Assembly (NCBI GenBank): GCA_016722025.1
Contig: JADKGZ010000002.1
Coordinates: 321,971-385,970, forward strand
Source of the DNA: Acidimicrobiaceae bacterium
GTDB taxonomy: Bacteria > Actinomycetota > Acidimicrobiia > Acidimicrobiales > Ilumatobacteraceae
DNA length: 64,000 nucleotides
Direction of reading: 5' to 3'
Positions within the stretch are counted from its first letter, which is position 1, and every line of letters begins with the position of its first letter. Below are positions 16,585 to 26,064 of this stretch, in pieces. Under the pieces are notes generated by a model, which saw nothing but the letters and a program-made list of their open reading frames with translations, ran no database searches and was not told the DNA's origin. The position numbers and the translations under genes were made by a program.

Positions 16585-18637
16585 CCGCGCTGTACGACCG
16601 CAGTGGTGGCAACCCCCTCTTCCTGCTGGAGCTGGTGGCCCTCACCGAGGCCGGCGGCGGCCATCGCGAGCTGCCCGACTCGCTGCGCACGCTCATCGCC
16701 GCGCGGCTCGATCAGCTCACCGCCGCGCAACGCCAGACCCTGGAGAACGCCGCCGTGCTGGGCACCAGCGGCGCCATCGCCGGGCTGGAGAAGTTCGCGA
16801 GAGAGCTGGGCCAGGTGTTCCACCCGGAGGTGCTGCACGAGCTCGACGAGCTCGGTCTCATCGAAGTGCACGGTCGCCGGTGGGAGTTCCGCAGCGAGTC
16901 GGTTCGCGATGCCGCGTACCAGACCCTCACCAAGGCCGCCCGCGCGCAGCGCCACGCCGGCGTGGCCAGGGCGATGAGCTCGGTCGGCCAGCTCGACGAT
17001 CGGGCACACCACACGGCAGCGGCAGCAGAGCTGGTGCAAGAGCTGGGCGCCATCGAGGGTGTGCCCACCAACGTGGTCGAGCAGGCAGTCATCCTGCTCT
17101 CCGCCGCCGCCGATCGCGCGCTCGACTCCGGCAGCCTGCGCATGGCCGTGCGCCATGCGTCGCGAGCACTCGAGCTGTCGGTCGGCGCCGGAACCGCCGA
17201 CGCCCAGCTCGCCCACCTGTACACGGTGCGCGCCGGCGCCTACATCGACCAGCGCAACTTCACTGCCGCCGGCGACGACATCGACGCATTGCAGGTGCTG
17301 GCCGAGACCCTCTCCGACGTGAGGTTGCAGGCCGAGTCGTTCCGGCTGCGTGGTTCGCTCAGCCAGGTCGCCGGCCGCATCGACGACGCCCGCCGCGAGC
17401 TCGGCCAGGCGGTCGACCTGCTCCGCGACACCGACGAACCCGCTCAACTCGCACGCGCTGCGCGTGCGCGGGTTCATCGAGATGTTCGGTGGCTCGCTGG
17501 TCGATGCCGAGTGGTTCTTCGGTGAAGCCGACGGCCTGTACGCGACCCTCGGCGACGAGCGCGGCCTGGCATACATCGAACAGCACCGCGCCTGGATCGC
17601 CTTCCTCTCCGGCGATCTCGCCGCCGCCCGCGAACGGCTCACTCACGCAGCAGAGGCTCACGAGCGGCTGGGCGATCGCAACGGCGTCGGTTGGGCGTTC
17701 GGTCTGTTGGCCTTCGTCGAGTTCTTCGAAGGGCACTTCGACCGTGCCGAGGCACTGGCCGGCACCGTGGCTCAAGAAGCCGAGCTACGCGGCGACGTGT
17801 GGGCAGCCAGCATGATGAACACGCTGCTCGCCGACCTGCGCCTGTGGCAGGGCAAGCTGGAAGAAGCAGCCGATCTGGCGGAGAAGGCGCGTTCGCTTCA
17901 AGAAGCTCAACGACAAGTTCGGTCTCATCCAGGCGCTCGCACCGCTCGTGCGCGCGCAGGTGGCCCTCGGCAGGCATGCTGCGGCGCAGCGCAGCGCCGA
18001 AGAGCTGCTCACACTGGCCGATACAGCGCACAACGGGCCGGCCCCGCTGATGGCCGTTGCCGGTGCCGCAATGCATCGCGGCAACGCCAGCGTGGCCGCC
18101 GCCATGGCAGAGCGGGCGCTCGCCGAGATCACCGCCATGGGCGGCCGCCTGTTCGAACCGATGCTGGTGCTCGCGCTCGCCTACGCGCAGCTGGGCCGCA
18201 CCGACGAAGCACTCGCCACCATCGAGTCCGTGCCACCCGAGGGCGACAACCATCCGTTCACCCACGCCGTGGCGGCGCTCGTCTACGCCGCCGTCGGCCA
18301 ACCCGAGCTGGCCACCGGGCACGCCGACGCCGTCACGCATGCCGACGGTGCCACCTATCTCGACCAGGTCTTCGCGTACGTCGCTGCCGCCGGGGCAGCG
18401 GTGCAGATGGGCGACACTGCACAGGCCGAGCTCACGGCGCAGGCCGCGGTTGCACGCGCCATCGGCGTGGGCGATGTGGTCGCCACCGCCTTGGCCACCG
18501 CCATGTTCCACGCTGTCAGCGGTGCGACGCACCCGGCGCACGACGAGCGCACCCCATTGGGCGACGGCTGGGTTCGGCTGGTGCGACTGCTCGCCAGCCC
18601 CACTCACGAACCATCGGCCTCGTCAGCCGGCGAGTGA
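16566..18637 (+). CDS. continuation of the cyclase/ATPase regulator: ATPase end and TPR-rich region (two more frameshifts)
   Basis: Reading resumes with RDEQLLTALYDRSGGNPLFL, the end of the ATPase module found in cyclase-ATPase-TPR regulators. It continues to about 17450, where one extra base moves it to LRVRGFIEMFGGSLVDAEWF. Near 17895 another extra base moves it to RFKKLNDKFGLIQALAPLVR, ending in PTHEPSASSAGE. The sequence is helical and repeat-rich (AARERLTHAAEAHERLGDR, LALAYAQLGRTDEALATI), as in TPR arrays. Joined to 15175-16584 it makes one protein of about 1,150 residues. Its last 15 bases overlap the converging glycosylase gene. Confidence 0.8.
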
Positions 18638-19525
18638 GTCGCGGCGCCAGGGAAGATCGGCGAGGTACTGCGCGGCCGCCGGATGCGGATCCATCACCGG
18701 CTCATCGGGATGCGGCTTGGCAGCGGCAGCGGGCTGATGGCGCACCTGGCAACCGGGGCAGTGGTAGAGCGTGCGTGCGTGCTCGCCCACTCGGCGGACC
18801 TGCACGGTGTCGCCGCAACGCGCACAACGTTGACCGTTGCGACCGTACACCGCCAGACCGCCGGGGATCTCGGAGGCGGTGACGCGGTAGACGTGTTGCA
18901 GGTTGGACCGCAACATGCGCGACGCGGCGTGGATGACCTGCACACAATCGGCGGGCAGCAGCGAACCCACTGTGGCGAACGGGCTGAGCTCGCACGCCCA
19001 CAGGATCTCGCTGCGGTACACGTTGCCCACCCCGCAGGCGACGTGCTGGTCGAGCAGCACCTCGGAGATGGGGCACTCCGGCTCCGGGTAGTCGAGAATG
19101 CGCCGAGCGCACTCCATCAGCTCATCGTCGGGCGCGGTGCACAGGTCGGGGCCGAGCCGGCCGAAGCCCGGATGACGGAACCGATCGAACTCGCGGTAGG
19201 TCTCCACGGTGGGGGCGCTGAAGCACACGGCCACCCAGTCGGGTACCTCGATGACGACACGCATCTGCTCTGTGGGGCGCCGCCACCGCTCGCCTCCGCG
19301 GTACAGGTGCCACGACCCGTTCATGCGCAAGTGAGTGTGCAGCACGAGGCCGTCGTCCCACACGATCTCGAGGTGCTTGCCGTGGGTCTCGATGCGCTCG
19401 ATCACACGACCCAGGGCGGGTCGCGGGCCGTACAGGCGGGGAGCATCGAAGCGCGTGGTTGCACGACCGGTGAGAGCTGTTCGCAAGGCTGCTGCAGCGC
19501 GGTGAATCGTGTCGCCTTCAGGCAC
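18623..19525 (-). CDS. Fpg/Nei-family DNA glycosylase / AP lyase (Nei2-like)
   Basis: The protein has 300 residues and starts VPEGDTIHRAA, giving the catalytic Pro2-Glu3 after Met removal. Other marks are THLRMNGSWHLYR, LLDQHVACGVGNVYRSEILW (the helix-two-turn-helix) and a C-terminal zinc finger (CARCGDTVQ...YHCPGCQ) that inserts into DNA. It removes oxidised bases and cuts the abasic site. A TAGTCT box lies seven bases before the GTG, suggesting a leaderless transcript. The stretch after the finger (about 30 residues) is longer than in typical Nei. Confidence 0.92.
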   Translation of the reverse strand: MPEGDTIHRAAAALRTALTGRATTRFDAPRLYGPRPALGRVIERIETHGKHLEIVWDDGLVLHTHLRMNGSWHLYRGGERWRRPTEQMRVVIEVPDWVAVCFSAPTVETYREFDRFRHPGFGRLGPDLCTAPDDELMECARRILDYPEPECPISEVLLDQHVACGVGNVYRSEILWACELSPFATVGSLLPADCVQVIHAASRMLRSNLQHVYRVTASEIPGGLAVYGRNGQRCARCGDTVQVRRVGEHARTLYHCPGCQVRHQPAAAAKPHPDEPVMDPHPAAAQYLADLPWRRDSLAG

Positions 19526-19619
19526 GGAGCACAGACTACGCGACCACCGTGGCCTGGTCGCGCGATGCTCACCACCGGCTCGACGACCGTACCTCGGACC
19601 CGATCGGTAGGGTGCTGCC

Positions 19620-20000
19620 GTGGACTCCGACGACACCGGCACCCTGCCCGCCAGCGACGACGCACCCGTCGACGAAACCGTCGACGTCGACGTGGCGGCG
19701 GGCGAGGAGGTCGCGATCGAGGAGGTCGCGATCGAGCTCGCACCGATCTCGGATCCCATCGGTACCGCCCGGCGGCGGCACGGCCTCGCCGGGGGGATGC
19801 TGGCTGCAGGCATGTTCGGCATCGACGTTGCGCTGGGTCGCAAGCCCAAGGAGGAAGCGCCGGTGGTGGTCGCCGCCAGCGATCAGCCGATCGACATCGA
19901 TACCGACGGCATCGAGATCCCGATCGACGAACGCACCTCGGTGTTCGCGCCGCCGCAACCGCCCACCGACCCGCTGCCCCGCCGTCGCCGCAAGGCGTAG
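19620..20000 (+). CDS. small acidic protein of unknown function
   Basis: The protein has 126 residues. The first 50 are strongly acidic (DETVDVDVAAGEEVAIEEVA), then RRRHGLAGGMLAAGMFGIDV, which is weakly hydrophobic, and a Pro/Arg-rich end (PTDPLPRRRRKA). I recognise no family. It is likely real because of its codon pattern and because TAGGGT lies exactly six bases before the GTG, as at other leaderless genes here. The subtilase gene begins 59 bases downstream on the same strand. Confidence 0.6.
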   Translation: MDSDDTGTLPASDDAPVDETVDVDVAAGEEVAIEEVAIELAPISDPIGTARRRHGLAGGMLAAGMFGIDVALGRKPKEEAPVVVAASDQPIDIDTDGIEIPIDERTSVFAPPQPPTDPLPRRRRKA

Positions 20001-20059
20001 GCGCCTGCCACGGCGCCGGGGCAGGCAGTACGCTGCCCGAGACCTGAGGAGGATCAGAC

Positions 20060-23032
20060 GTGCGAGTGGTTCGTGGAGCGGTCGTCGCCGCGGTCGTCAG
20101 TGCGGTCGTCGGTGCCGGGCTGCTGGTGACCACGCCGAGCACGCCGGTCGCGATGGCCGACGCCAGTGAGATCACCGATCCTCGACTGCTGGCGCAAATC
20201 GCCGCCGCCGGCGATGCGGGCAGCGGCGAACGGCGCACGCAGTCCGTCGACTCCACGTCGATCGCGGTGGAGGTGCTCACCGCCGACGACACGGCCGTGT
20301 CGGCCGCAATCGTCCGCCTCGGTGGTGCCGTCACCGGCAGGATCACCGATGAGCTGGTGCAGGCCAGCGTGCCGTTGTCGCGGCTGAACGAACTGGCCAC
20401 CACACCAGCTGCGCTCACCGTGCGGGCACCACGCCGGGCCGGCTACACGCCCGGCGGCACACAACGCGCCGAACTGGTGCCCGGCACCGGCATCCCCGGC
20501 GCGGAGATCGACATCACCAACGCCGCCGCATGGCACGCTGCGGGGTTCGGTGGCGCCGGCATCAAGGTGGGCATCGTCGACTACTTCGACCTCCGTCTCT
20601 GGACCGCCGCCGAGCACGGCCCGCAGCCCAGCCTGGTCAATGGTCATCAGTTCTGCAAGGACACCAGCGGCTTCAGGTTGTGCGCCGGCAACGCCATCGT
20701 CGGTGGCAGCGACGGCCAGCACGGGGTGGCCGTCGCCGAGATCGTCAAGGACATGGCACCAGCGGCCGAGCTGTTCATCGCCACCGTCGGCACCGCCTCC
20801 GATCTGCAGGATGCCATCACGTGGTTCGCAGCCCAAGGCGTCACCATCGTCACTCGCTCGCTGGGCTCGTCGTACGACGGCCCGGGCGACGGCACCGGCC
20901 CGCTGGCATCGGTGGTCGACTACGCAGCAAGCCTCGGCCTGGTGTGGTTCAACTCCGGCGGCAACGACGCGCTCGATGGCTACATGCGGCGCCCGGTGCC
21001 CACCAGCCTGCCGGCCAACGGCTACGTCGACTTCGACCGCGGCGCAGGAGTCGACACGTGGCTACGCCTCGATGCCGGCTACTCGATCTGCGGCGTGCTG
21101 TTCGACGGCATCCGGTGGAGCAACGACTGGTACCTGCCGGCCAGCCAGCGGACCGACTACTCGCTCGAGTTCTGGGAGCCGCTCAGCAGCACCAACCAGT
21201 TCATCGACAGCTACAACCCCCTCGCGATGAGCGAGGTGACCGGCATCGACCTCGACCGCAACCCCGCCAACGGCATGCAGAACACCTACGACGCCGCGCA
21301 GGTGGCCGGCGCCGCGCCGCTGGAAGCAGACGACCTGTGCGTGTACCCGCAGAACATCTTCGGCGACTTCGGCGGCATCGTCTTCATGCGCGTCAAGCGC
21401 AACGCGGCGACACCGGTGGGCGCGGCACCCGATCAGCTCGAGATCGCACTGGGCGACGGCCTGCTGGAACTGGGCTACTACGACGTCGCCGGCAGCGCCT
21501 CCAAGCCCGTCGTCGACTCGAAGAACCCCAGCCTCGTCGCCGTGGGCGCGGTCGACCCACCGGCCGGCAACGCGATCGGCTACTACTCGTCGCAGGGCCC
21601 CACGTTCGACGGTCGCATCAAACCCGACGTGTCGGCACCGGCCGGGTTCAACAGCGTCACGTTCGGCCAGGCGTTCTCCGGCACCTCTGCGGCCGCACCC
21701 GTGGCTGCCGGCATCGCCGCGCTGCTGCAGGGCGCCGGCCTGGCGGTGCCCGGTAGGTCGACGGCTGCGCTGGTGAAGCACTTCGTCGCCGACCTCGGCG
21801 CCCCCGGCCCCGACAACACCTTCGGCGCCGGCAAGGTGCTGCTGCCGGCGCCCCCGGCCGCGCTCTCGACCGAGCCCGGCAAGTACGTGCCGCTCTCCAG
21901 CCCGACGAGAGTCTTCGACTCGCGCGGCACCCCCGCACCCGGTTTGGGTGTCGGCCCCTACGCGCCTGGTGCCGTCATCGATGTCGCGGTGCTGGCGGGG
22001 CTGCCGGTCTCGCCCGATGCCGTGTCGGCGGTTGCGGTCAACATCACGTCCACCGGCACGCCGGTCACCGGCTTCGTGCAGGCCTCGCCCTACCTGGCCG
22101 CCGCCACCGGCGGCACATCCACGCTCAACATCTCCACCGCCGGCAGCGATCGACCCAACTTCGCCATCGTGCCCGTGGGCCAAGGAGGCCGCATCAGCCT
22201 GTACCTCGACGCCGGCGGCAATGCCATCGTCGACGTGCTGGGCTACTTCCAGACCGGCGCACCCTCGGCCACCGACGGGCGGTTCGTCGCGATCGCCCCT
22301 GAGCGCTGGATGGACACTCGCGTCACGGGCTTGCTGCCGGCGGGCAGCGTCACCCCGGCGCCGGTCGCACCAGGAGGAACCGCCACTGCTCGCAGGTTGC
22401 CGGCCAGTGCAGTACCCGCCACCGGCCTGTCTGCGCTGGTGGTCAACGTCACCGCCGCCGGCGCCGGCGCCGCCGGGTACCTGGTCGCCCTCCCCAGCGG
22501 CGGTAACCCTGCCGGCACGCAGCACAGCACGGTCAACTTCACGGCGTCGGCACCTGCCGCCAACACCGCCATCGTGCCCATCGGCCCCGACGGTTCCGTG
22601 GCGGTGTACACCACCGCCGGCACGCACATCATCCTCGACGTCGTCGGCTACATCACCGACAGCGCCGCCACCCTGGCCACAACCGGCATGTTCCGGTCGG
22701 TCACGCCGTATCGCGCGTACGACTCGCGCCAGCCGTCGGTGGGCGCGTTCGGCCCCGGCCAGGCGCGCACCATCGCGCTCAACACCGTCCCCGGTGTCGC
22801 CGGCGACGCCTCGGCCGTGTCGGCCAACCTCACGGTCACCGGCCCCAACACCATCGGCTTCCTCACCGTCTACCCCCTCGTCGAGCCGGCAACCTCCAAC
22901 CTCAACTTCGGCCCTGGGCAGACCGTGGCCAACGGCGCGCTCCTCCGGCTCAGCCCCACCGGCACCGTCGTGGCCAAGATGAGCCAGTCGGGACACGTGC
23001 TCATCGACGTCAACGGTTTCTTCCTCAGCTGA
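20060..23032 (+). CDS. secreted S8 (subtilisin-like) peptidase with three C-terminal repeat modules
   Basis: The protein has 990 residues and follows a strong GAGGAGG ribosome site. A signal peptide ends near residue 34 (AVVGAGLLVTTPSTPVAMA region). A propeptide-like part precedes the catalytic domain (about 155-600): Asp in KVGIVDYFD, His in GQHGVAVAEI, the oxyanion Asn in FNSGGNDA and Ser in FSGTSAAAPVAAG. From about 609, three modules of roughly 130 residues repeat, each opening with a TRVFDSR/WMDTR/AYDSR motif and closing with DVLGYF/DVVGYI/DVNGFF. The same module type is on the hydrolase at 40389. It is probably exported and cell-surface or free. Confidence 0.9.
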   Translation: MRVVRGAVVAAVVSAVVGAGLLVTTPSTPVAMADASEITDPRLLAQIAAAGDAGSGERRTQSVDSTSIAVEVLTADDTAVSAAIVRLGGAVTGRITDELVQASVPLSRLNELATTPAALTVRAPRRAGYTPGGTQRAELVPGTGIPGAEIDITNAAAWHAAGFGGAGIKVGIVDYFDLRLWTAAEHGPQPSLVNGHQFCKDTSGFRLCAGNAIVGGSDGQHGVAVAEIVKDMAPAAELFIATVGTASDLQDAITWFAAQGVTIVTRSLGSSYDGPGDGTGPLASVVDYAASLGLVWFNSGGNDALDGYMRRPVPTSLPANGYVDFDRGAGVDTWLRLDAGYSICGVLFDGIRWSNDWYLPASQRTDYSLEFWEPLSSTNQFIDSYNPLAMSEVTGIDLDRNPANGMQNTYDAAQVAGAAPLEADDLCVYPQNIFGDFGGIVFMRVKRNAATPVGAAPDQLEIALGDGLLELGYYDVAGSASKPVVDSKNPSLVAVGAVDPPAGNAIGYYSSQGPTFDGRIKPDVSAPAGFNSVTFGQAFSGTSAAAPVAAGIAALLQGAGLAVPGRSTAALVKHFVADLGAPGPDNTFGAGKVLLPAPPAALSTEPGKYVPLSSPTRVFDSRGTPAPGLGVGPYAPGAVIDVAVLAGLPVSPDAVSAVAVNITSTGTPVTGFVQASPYLAAATGGTSTLNISTAGSDRPNFAIVPVGQGGRISLYLDAGGNAIVDVLGYFQTGAPSATDGRFVAIAPERWMDTRVTGLLPAGSVTPAPVAPGGTATARRLPASAVPATGLSALVVNVTAAGAGAAGYLVALPSGGNPAGTQHSTVNFTASAPAANTAIVPIGPDGSVAVYTTAGTHIILDVVGYITDSAATLATTGMFRSVTPYRAYDSRQPSVGAFGPGQARTIALNTVPGVAGDASAVSANLTVTGPNTIGFLTVYPLVEPATSNLNFGPGQTVANGALLRLSPTGTVVAKMSQSGHVLIDVNGFFLS

Positions 23033-23071
23033 CCTCTCGGCTACAACTGTTCCCTTCACCAACGATCCTCC

Positions 23072-23123
23072 ACGACTGATCTCCACGACTGATCTCAACG
23101 ACTGACTGATGGGCAACGACTGA
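23072..23123 (+). repeat. four copies of ACGACTGA upstream of the NUDIX gene
   Basis: ACGACTGA occurs at 23072-23079, 23085-23092, 23098-23105 and 23116-23123, spaced 13, 13 and 18 bases. The last copy ends two bases before the ATG at 23126. The first two are part of a longer CCACGACTGATCT repeat. They may be slippage repeats or regulator sites. Confidence 0.75.
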
Positions 23124-23125
23124 TC

Positions 23126-23662
23126 ATGAGCGAACAACTCGACACCAAGACCGGTTGGCTCTCGCGCGACGAGCTGGAGAACGCTCGGGCCAACGTGCCA
23201 CTGGTGTACGTCGACGCGGTACCGGTGAAGGTCGACGAGCTCGGCCGGGTCACCCACGTGGGCCTGCTGCTGCGGCAAGCCGCCGACGGCACCATCAGCC
23301 GGATGGTGGTCAGTGGTCGCGTGCTCTACGGCGAGCGAATCCGCGACGCCGTGCTGCGCCACCTGGAGAAGGATCTCGGCCCGCTGGCGTTGCCCCGCAT
23401 ACCGCCCGAGGTGGCGCCGTTCACCGTGGTCGAGTACTTCCCCGATGCCGAGGTCAGCGGCTTCCAAGACCCGCGCCACCATGCGGTCAGCCTGGCCTTC
23501 GTCGTTCCCGTCGCCGGCGACTGCCAGCCCACTCAGCAGGCGCTCGACCTGCGTTGGTTCACCCCCGAGGAAGCCATCAGCGAAGAGGTGCGCCGCGAGA
23601 TGACCGGCGGCCACGACCGCCTCATCCGCCTCGCTCTGGCACACGTCGGCCAGCTGCCCTGA
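23126..23662 (+). CDS. DUF4916 / NUDIX-like hydrolase
   Basis: The protein has 178 residues. It starts MSEQLDTKTGWLSRDELENA and has VPLVYVDAVPVKVDELGRV, LLLRQAADGTISRMVVSGRV, RIRDAVLRHLEKDLGPLALP and the late LDLRWFTPEEAISEEVRREM. The order resembles the NUDIX-like DUF4916 family of actinobacteria. The canonical Nudix box (Gx5Ex7REUxEExGU) is not intact: the region GRVLYGERIRDAVLRHLEKD keeps only part of it, so hydrolase activity is uncertain. It sits 93 bases after the subtilase gene. Confidence 0.72.
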   Translation: MSEQLDTKTGWLSRDELENARANVPLVYVDAVPVKVDELGRVTHVGLLLRQAADGTISRMVVSGRVLYGERIRDAVLRHLEKDLGPLALPRIPPEVAPFTVVEYFPDAEVSGFQDPRHHAVSLAFVVPVAGDCQPTQQALDLRWFTPEEAISEEVRREMTGGHDRLIRLALAHVGQLP

Positions 23663-23726
23663 CCCCCGGCCGCCATGCACCGGCGGCGCGCACGGCGTTC
23701 ACAGCGCTCTCGTCCTTCACCGGCTC

Positions 23727-24677
23727 TCAGCTGCCGTAGAGGGCGGTCAGCTCGCACCCCACGCGAGCCAGCGATCGGCGCACCTCCACCGGCGACAGCA
23801 CTTCCACACCGGCGCCGAAGCCGCCCAACTCGCCGGCGAGCGACTCGAGTGAGTGGCCGCGGATCTCCACCTCCACGCGCCCGTCCGCCAACGTGTCGCC
23901 CACCGTCAGCCGACCCCCGAACACGAACGCCAGGATGGTGACCAGCCTCGGCAGCGCGATGGCGTGCACCACCACCGGCGCGCGCAGCTGCTCGACCTGA
24001 TCGGCGATCAACGCCCAGGCCTCGCCGAGGTCGAAGTCGGCCGGCCGTGTCGCCGGGCGGCCAGTGAGCGACGCAGCGGCGATCCGATCCACGCGAAAGC
24101 TACGCCGGCCGGCCGCCGTGTCCGCCACCAAGTACCACACCGAGCCCTTGGCGGCGAGGCCCAGCGGCTCCACCAGTCGTTGCGTGTGCTCCCGACTGCG
24201 CGCCGTGTACTCGAGGTGCAACTGCTGACATTGCACCACCGCCTGCTGCACGACGGCCAGCATCGGCGGTGCCGGTCGACGGATGGCCGATCGCTCCCAT
24301 GCCCGCTCGTCGATGAGCACCGACGAGGCAGCGTGTTGCGCCGCCGGTCGGAACTGCTCGGGCAGCGCACGCACCAACTTGCGCAGCGCCCCCTTCAACT
24401 CTGGTGTGGTGGCAGCCGAGGGACCGGCCACCATGAACAACGCCTGTGCCTCCGCCGCCGTGAGGCCGCTGAGGTCGGTGCGACCGCCACCCGCCAGGCG
24501 CCAACCGCCGTTGCGGCCGGCGACCGAGTAGACCGGCAAGCCGGCAACGCCCAACGCCTCCAGGTCGCGGCGGGCGGTGCGCGGCGAGATCTCCAACTCC
24601 TCGGCCACTTCATCGGCGGTCACCTTCTGGCGCTGCTGCAACATCAGCAGGATCGCCACGAGTCGGTCGGCACGCAT
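23727..24677 (-). CDS. WYL-domain transcriptional regulator (HTH_11 + WYL)
   Basis: The protein has 316 residues. Residues 1-60 form a winged helix (RADRLVAILLMLQQRQKVTA, then LEISPRTARRDLEALGVAGL). The WYL domain spans about 140-230 (QLHLEYTARSREHTQRLVEP, KGSVWYLVADTAAGRRSFRV with the WYL residues), and a WCX-type C-terminal domain ends with VRRSLARVGCELTALYGS. Such proteins are ligand- or nucleic-acid-responsive regulators, often acting on a divergent neighbour. The TIGR03086-type gene starts 60 bases away on the other strand and is the likely target. Confidence 0.88.
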   Translation of the reverse strand: MRADRLVAILLMLQQRQKVTADEVAEELEISPRTARRDLEALGVAGLPVYSVAGRNGGWRLAGGGRTDLSGLTAAEAQALFMVAGPSAATTPELKGALRKLVRALPEQFRPAAQHAASSVLIDERAWERSAIRRPAPPMLAVVQQAVVQCQQLHLEYTARSREHTQRLVEPLGLAAKGSVWYLVADTAAGRRSFRVDRIAAASLTGRPATRPADFDLGEAWALIADQVEQLRAPVVVHAIALPRLVTILAFVFGGRLTVGDTLADGRVEVEIRGHSLESLAGELGGFGAGVEVLSPVEVRRSLARVGCELTALYGS

Positions 24678-24737
24678 GCGCTGATCTTCGCATCAACATG
24701 GTCAGAAGGTGGACAGTTTGAGTGGGATCTTCATGGC

Positions 24738-25371
24738 ATGACCACCACGCTCCACCCGACCGATCCTCGCCTTCACTTCGCCCATGCTGTCGCCACTGCC
24801 GGCGCCACCATCGCCGAGGTGCGGCCCACTCAGTTCGACGGCCCCACTCCGTGCGCTGAGTTCGACGTACGCACCCTGATCGGCCACATGCTGGTCGTGC
24901 TGCGACGAGTGGCGCTGCTGGGCGAAGGCGGCGACCCGATGGCGCTGCCATCCTTCGTCACCGGCATCGCCGACCTCGGCTGGCACGACGCATGGATGAG
25001 CGACGCTCATCGTGTGCAGGCCGCCTGGACCGACGACACCAACCTCAGCCGGATGATGGTGCTGCCCTGGGTGCAGGCCCCCGGTTCGGCGATGCTGGCC
25101 ATGTACACGAGCGAGCTCAGCGTGCACACCTGGGATCTCGCGACGGCAACCGAGCAGCACCCGGCCTGGAACGAACAGGCGCTCGAAGGCGCTGCAGGCC
25201 GCGCTGCACGCACTGCCTGGTGGTGATCGACGAGCGGCGTTCGCGGCCATGGTCGCCGACCTGCCCGCGCAGGTTGCCGCCGGTGGCCCGCCATTCGGCA
25301 ATCCGGTGGCCGCTGCACCTGGCGCCCCGCTGATCGATCAGTTGGTGGCGTGGTACGGCCGTCGGCCGTGA
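24738..25371 (+). CDS. TIGR03086 / maleylpyruvate isomerase-type metal-binding protein (DinB superfamily, frameshifted near the end)
   Basis: The protein starts MTTTLHPTDPRLHFAHAVAT. It has the four-helix DinB/MDMPI fold with TPCAEFDVRTLIGHMLVVLR (first metal His) and MYTSELSVHTWDLATATEQH (the conserved HxWD with later His). Near 25187 one extra base moves the frame from ALEGAAGRAAR to ALQAALHALPGGDRR. The true C terminus then runs FGNPVAAAPGAPLIDQLVAW to the TGA at 25369-25371. About 210 residues in all. Members use mycothiol or bind metal; the exact reaction is unknown. The WYL regulator is divergent. Confidence 0.78.
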
Positions 25372-25374
25372 GCG

Positions 25375-25944
25375 CTAGGCAGGCTCGCCGGCGGGTGGGG
25401 CCCACAGCCCACCGAGCCGCGCATAGCCCTGCTCGGCGTCGTGCACATGATGCACGGGGTCGTGCACCAGGTAGCGCGTGAAGCTGTCGATGGTGAAGGC
25501 GACACCATCGCTGCGGAACCCGGTGCGCTGCCAACGATCGCCCGACACGGTGGCGTAACGAGCCGACAGCATGCCGGCCGCGGCGCGCAGCTCTCCCGCG
25601 ACGTCGGCGGGGTTCTGGCGCTCGTAGCGCTCCTTCACCGCGGTCGCGTCCTGGTCCCAGTTCGCGAACGTCGGGCCAACCTCGGTGAGCATCCGCTCGA
25701 GGCGGGTGAGGTACAGGCGGTACACGTCGCGCACGTGGCATCCGTACTCCAGCGCCGACCAGGTGTGATCGTCGGGTCGCTGCGCGGCACGCGGGTCGGC
25801 GAGCAACACCCGCCAGCGGGCGGCATTGGCCTCCACGGCCACCCGCACCCCGGTGGGGTCGAAGGCGCGAGCGTCGAAGCCACAGTCCGGGCAGGCCCGT
25901 TCGAGCACCCAGGTCCAGTTCTTGTCGTCAGGCACGATCGGCAT
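25375..25944 (-). CDS. DinB-family protein
   Basis: From the ATG at 25944 the protein has 189 residues (MPIVPDDKNWTWVLERACPD). Helices include HTWSALEYGCHVRDVYRLYL and FTRYLVHDPVHHVHDAEQGY, which give the three-histidine metal site of the DinB/YfiT fold. TACGGT lies seven bases before the ATG, which supports this start over an upstream one. It is a mycothiol-dependent-type or metal-binding protein of unknown substrate, converging with the TIGR03086 gene with a three-base gap. The PD/CG pair near residues 19-22 (CPDC) is noticeable. Confidence 0.8.
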   Translation of the reverse strand: MPIVPDDKNWTWVLERACPDCGFDARAFDPTGVRVAVEANAARWRVLLADPRAAQRPDDHTWSALEYGCHVRDVYRLYLTRLERMLTEVGPTFANWDQDATAVKERYERQNPADVAGELRAAAGMLSARYATVSGDRWQRTGFRSDGVAFTIDSFTRYLVHDPVHHVHDAEQGYARLGGLWAPPAGEPA

Positions 25945-26064
25945 GGCCGCGACCGTAGTCCGTGCCCGTGCGGCACCGCTTTGTGTCAAGACCTCCACTT
26001 CACAGCCCCTGGTACACGCCCGACAGACTTGACGTAAAAGTGGGTGAGGGGGTGAAGGGGGGGG

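Noticed and set aside
21062..23680. An 872-codon open frame opposite the subtilase gene
   Set aside because: It is the antisense shadow of a recognisable S8 peptidase with repeats; its composition is Arg/Gly-rich with no domain.
23661..23690. A hairpin GCCGCC-N7-GGCGGC as a terminator between the NUDIX and WYL genes
   Set aside because: The stem is only six base pairs and lacks a T-run, which is common by chance in such high-GC sequence.
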